From: Antilocapra americana
Taxonomy: Eukaryota > Chordata > Mammalia > Artiodactyla > Antilocapridae
NCBI GenBank assembly: GCA_007570785.1
Contig: ML661885.1
Coordinates: forward strand, 35,906,086 to 35,970,085
Length of the DNA stretch: 64,000 nt
Direction: 5' to 3'
Shown: one piece after another, positions 60,739 to 64,000 of the stretch
How positions within the stretch are numbered: the first letter of the stretch is position 1
Layout: every line of letters starts with the position of its first letter
The notes under the pieces: generated by a model
Told to the model about the DNA's origin: nothing
What the model saw: the letters and a program-made list of their open reading frames with translations, nothing else
Database searches by the model: none
Position numbers and translations under genes: made by a program

Positions 60739-60885
60739 GGGCTTCCCTGGTGGTTCAGATGGTAAAGAATCTGCCTGCAAGGCAGACAACCTGGGTTCCA
60801 TCCCTGGGTCAGGAAGACCCCTGGAGGGGTGCATGGTAACCCGCTCCAGTATTCTTGCTTGGAGAATCCCATAGATGGAGGAACA
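60739..60885 (+). mobile_element. Bov-tA SINE, 3'-truncated
   Basis: Normal head 'agggcttccctggtggttca' and body to 'agaatcccatagatggagga', then unrelated sequence. The shared BovB-like tail is missing, unlike the usual 5' truncation. Confidence 0.88.
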
Positions 60886-60889
60886 AGGC

Positions 60890-61472
60890 AGAGGTTCAAT
60901 AAACTAGAAAGCACTGCCTTGAGTTCAAATTATGACCAAATCAGAAGAAACAAATGACTGGGATTTGTGGTTAAAAAAAAGGTTAAAGACCATAGAAATT
61001 GTAAACGATGGTAAGTTTCTGTTGTTCAATATTGCAAGTGACTTAATTTTAGACAAAATGATATATCTTAAAAGTGTTGGAATAGAACTTGTAATGTGCT
61101 TTCATCTTAAATATTACTTGCCCTTTCTTATAAAATATTCTCAATATTAGAAAATTATACTTCACTCTTTTTTTGATAATTTCACATAAACTCCTGAAAT
61201 TGAGATAATAATACTAGAAGTTATCACTTTAAGCACTAAAGATCAGAGAGGTAAGCTCATTTGCAAGCATATCTTCTCTAGAAACATATGCGTGTATCAC
61301 AGTTTATAGTGACTACAGGTAGAAGGGACCCTTTGCACCACTTGCTCCTTGACAGATCACTTGACAGACCAGGTGAAGTAATCTACAGACGGTCATCAAA
61401 TTTGCCATTTGATAATCCCACTCTCTTTCTTATGATGCTGAAGTCAGCTATGAGATCATGAAGGCAAACAAC
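60890..61472. other. AT-rich DNA, no gene seen
   Basis: No supported gene or repeat. Confidence 0.5.
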
Positions 61473-61476
61473 TATT

Positions 61477-61791
61477 AATATTCTGTACCCACACACCCAT
61501 TTTACTTTCAGTACAAAGACTATACTTTCAGGGATCATTTCTATAGTTTGTTACTTTCAGTACAGTTTTCAATAAATTACATGAGATAGTCAGCATTTCA
61601 TTACAAAATAGTTTGGGGGGTTAATTTTGTCCAACCATAGGCTAATGTATGCGTTTTGAGCACACTGAAGATAGGCATGCTAAGCTATGACACTGGGTAT
61701 TAAGTGCATTTTTAACTTACTATATTTTTAACTTTCAATAGGTTTGTGGGGCTGTAACCCCATTGTATGTAAGTCAAGGAATATCTATATT
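61477..61791 (-). mobile_element. Tigger/pogo-like DNA transposon relic
   Basis: Follows a common non-autonomous mammalian transposon in reverse: 'ttcaataaattacatgagat', 'cattacaaaatagtttgg', 'caaccataggctaatgtatg', 'cgttttgagcacactgaaga', 'tatttttaactttcaatagg', 'gctgtaaccccattgtatgt', ending 'gtcaaggaatatcta'. The family (Tigger type) is from memory. Confidence 0.65.
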
Positions 61792-62034
61792 CTCTAACAG
61801 ATGAACACATTCAGAACTAATGGTAGGATTCTTGATATCAGAATCCCCCACCCAGAAAAACCACATTTATCTAAACTATATATTTGATGCAAGAAGTCAA
61901 CTGCTATTCTTTCTTTAAAAATGTAGATTTAAATCATTATTATTATTTGACAATTAAATATAAGAATAGTCACAAAATCAAAACAGTATTAACTTTAAAG
62001 GATATTTGTAAAACTCTGTCATGTAAATGAATAG

Positions 62035-62314
62035 AGTGAAAGACAGTCATGTCCGACTCTTCGCAACCTGATGGACTATACAGTCCATGGAATTCTCCAG
62101 GCCAGAATACTGGAGTGGGTAGACTTTCCCTTCTCCAGAGGATGTTCCCAACCCAGGGATTGAACCCAGGTCTCCTGCATTGCAGGCGGATTCTTTACCA
62201 GAGAAGCTCAAGAATTCTGGACTGGGTAGCCTATCCCTTCTCCAGCGAATCTTCTTGGCCCAGGAATCGAACCGGAGTCTCCTGCAGTGCGAGCAAGCTA
62301 TCAGGGAAGCCTCC
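62035..62314 (-). mobile_element. Bov-tA/Bov-A dimer-type SINE, reversed
   Basis: Unit one 62035-62209 joined by 'gaagctcaagaattctggac' to unit two ending 'gctatcagggaagcctcc'. Flanked by aaatgaatag / aaatgaacag (62025-62034 and 62315-62324), one mismatch. Confidence 0.92.
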
Positions 62315-62324
62315 AAATGAACAG

Positions 62325-64000
62325 ATGTTGTCCATAAATACCGAGAACTTTTGTAAATAAATATTAGAGGTTAGAAAGTGTGTTTGGAATAATGAACAAT
62401 ACACCCATCCAATATGTATAAACATTGGTGACATATTCAAAAAGGCTTTTTTTAAAAAAAGATGAATATAAATGTAAAGATAACTTGCACTAAGCTATCA
62501 AATACATAAGTTATGTCTGATTTTCTCTTTAGCCTCACTAACTTAATTAAAACCATAGATAATAAATTGCATTCTGTAGCACCATTTTAGTTTCTTTATA
62601 TTATTCATCTTAAATATTAGTTATATAGAATAGAGTTAAAATGTAATAGATATTGAACTATGGAAATAATCAAGCACAGTGTTAACTAGAGTCAAAGTAA
62701 CAATTTTCCATTGCTAAGAGCGTAGGCTTAAGCACTCTACTTTCAATTTGTAATAATAATCTGTAATATTTTCTCCCTCACTGAATGCATGTGTTCCACA
62801 ATTGTGAATTTTCTTGTATGATGAATTGGACCAAGGGAAGGAAACCATGACACTTTTATGAGCATATTGGGAAATAATTGCATATAGAGATAATAAGGAG
62901 ATGGCCAATAGAACATTATTAAATTAGATTTGACAAATTCTTACAATGATTTTATAAATCATCAAGAACAGGGATTATATACACTCTTAGGATTCAAAAA
63001 TACAGATGATATGAAGAAAAAAATGTTTTGATTATCTTGAGCACCAGCTTGTATTCTTAGTGTACCCACTGACTTGCTATTATTTCCCATGGGTATCAGT
63101 TTAATTTCCTACGTGTTCTTTGTAAATTTGTTGTGAACACAAGAACGAAAGGATGAAAGACTCAATACGATGTCTGGTCCACAGAAAGTGTTCAACAAAT
63201 GTTATAAATTTTATCTTAGGGTTTTTAAATTGAGAGTAACTGAGAAGGAAAATGATGCATATGGATAAAAACTACTCCCATTTAATATGCAGTCTTGCTT
63301 GATCATCGTAATTATTTCAACTGAGACAAACTTCCACCCAAACCACTTTCACTCCAGATGTAGAAAAATAAGAGGCATAAAAGATCATCCTGGATCCAAA
63401 GGATTATGGGAAGAGCCCCTGGAGGTGATGGAGAGCTTCAGCCCATAGTAACCCACATTGCTATTTCTGTTCACTTCATAGCTAAGCCAGGCTGAGGTGC
63501 ATAGTTGTGAAGTTACCATCAAAGGTGAGTTACCCATTCCATTTCTAGATAACCAAGATTAACTGCTCCACTGACATTATCTTGACAACATAGAATTCCA
63601 GACAGGAGAAAATAAGGAATATGCTTATATCTCTATGAAGAAAAACATTGAAAAATCACTTTCTTTTCCTTTTTAACTTAGAATAATTTTACTCAAATTG
63701 TTGCAATCAAATGAGTCACAACAGGTGAGGGAGAGAAGCTGATCAAGATTAAAGAATAGCTATGATTATCTGTTACATGATCCAGGAGAGGGCTCCTGGG
63801 AAGAAAGAGAAGTCCCTCTTCTTGATGGGGAAAAATGGTAGTATTCCAAATGTAAACAGATACTCCCTGCAGTAGTCCCTCACAAACATTATATTAATAT
63901 AATCTCTCAAGCTTATATATCTCTCTTTATCAAAATAAAAATCTTTCCTCAACCAGAATCTTGTGAAAATGTAGATTTATTGTTACTAATATCATCATTG
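62325..64000. other. AT-rich DNA, no gene seen
   Basis: No supported gene. A short MIR or L2 tail may lie at about 63155-63205 ('atgtctggtccacagaaagt', 'gttcaacaaatgttataaat'). Confidence 0.5.

Noticed and set aside
62047..62360. Overlapping 89- and 103-codon frames on both strands
   Set aside because: Both are readings of the dimeric Bov-tA at 62035-62314.

Overview
This window looks like vertebrate, specifically pecoran ruminant (cattle, sheep, goat or deer type), nuclear DNA. It is AT-rich and CpG-poor, has no dense coding, and carries many copies of the ruminant-specific tRNA-derived SINE Bov-tA/Bov-A (about 23 copies or fragments). It also holds two 3' pieces of the BovB (RTE) LINE, whose tail those SINEs share, one cetartiodactyl CHR-2 SINE, and older pan-mammalian repeats (L2, MIR, L1 3' ends, MER20, a MER30/Charlie-like hAT element, a Tigger-like element and MaLR-type LTR pieces). 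The sequence cannot separate cattle from sheep or goat. Nothing prokaryotic is present: no operons, CRISPR array or free-standing tRNA or rRNA gene.

Layout. 0-2 kb is an old L2 element split by a hAT transposon, then a Bov-tA. 2-9 kb is mostly unique DNA with two conserved-looking noncoding blocks (5.86-6.08 and 6.45-6.75 kb). 9-10.7 kb is a Bov-tA/BovB/Bov-tA cluster. 11-18 kb is unique apart from an L2 tail, with two further enhancer-like blocks (12.5 and 13.6-13.9 kb). 18-30 kb has scattered MER20, CHR-2 and Bov-tA copies. 30.6-31.3 kb is the most CpG-rich part of the window and contains, on the minus strand, a small protein-like reading frame broken by one apparent frameshift. 31-38 kb has Bov-tA, MIR and a long L2 split by a Bov-tA. 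40-44 kb has LTR-like and MIR pieces. 44.7-50.1 kb is a repeat pile with three L1 3' ends and nested SINEs. 50.6-51.6 kb is L2 plus MIR. 53.4-54.2 kb is a conserved-looking block with a cluster of GATA-type motifs. 55.6-58.4 kb is a second Bov-tA/BovB cluster. At 58.6-59.0 kb the minus strand has a 133-codon open segment between a splice-acceptor-like site and an AATAAA signal, a candidate last coding exon. The rest to 64 kb is AT-rich DNA with MIR, L2 and Tigger-like relics.

No complete, recognisable protein-coding gene was found. The window is best read as intergenic or intronic DNA. Its two candidate coding pieces (30.63-30.94 kb and 58.60-59.00 kb, both minus strand) are unidentified and may belong to unrelated genes. 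Repeat family names rest on recalled consensus sequences and were not checked with a masking program. Conserved-block calls rest on sequence character only, with no alignment. No exciting new system was found; the two minus-strand candidates are the best leads.
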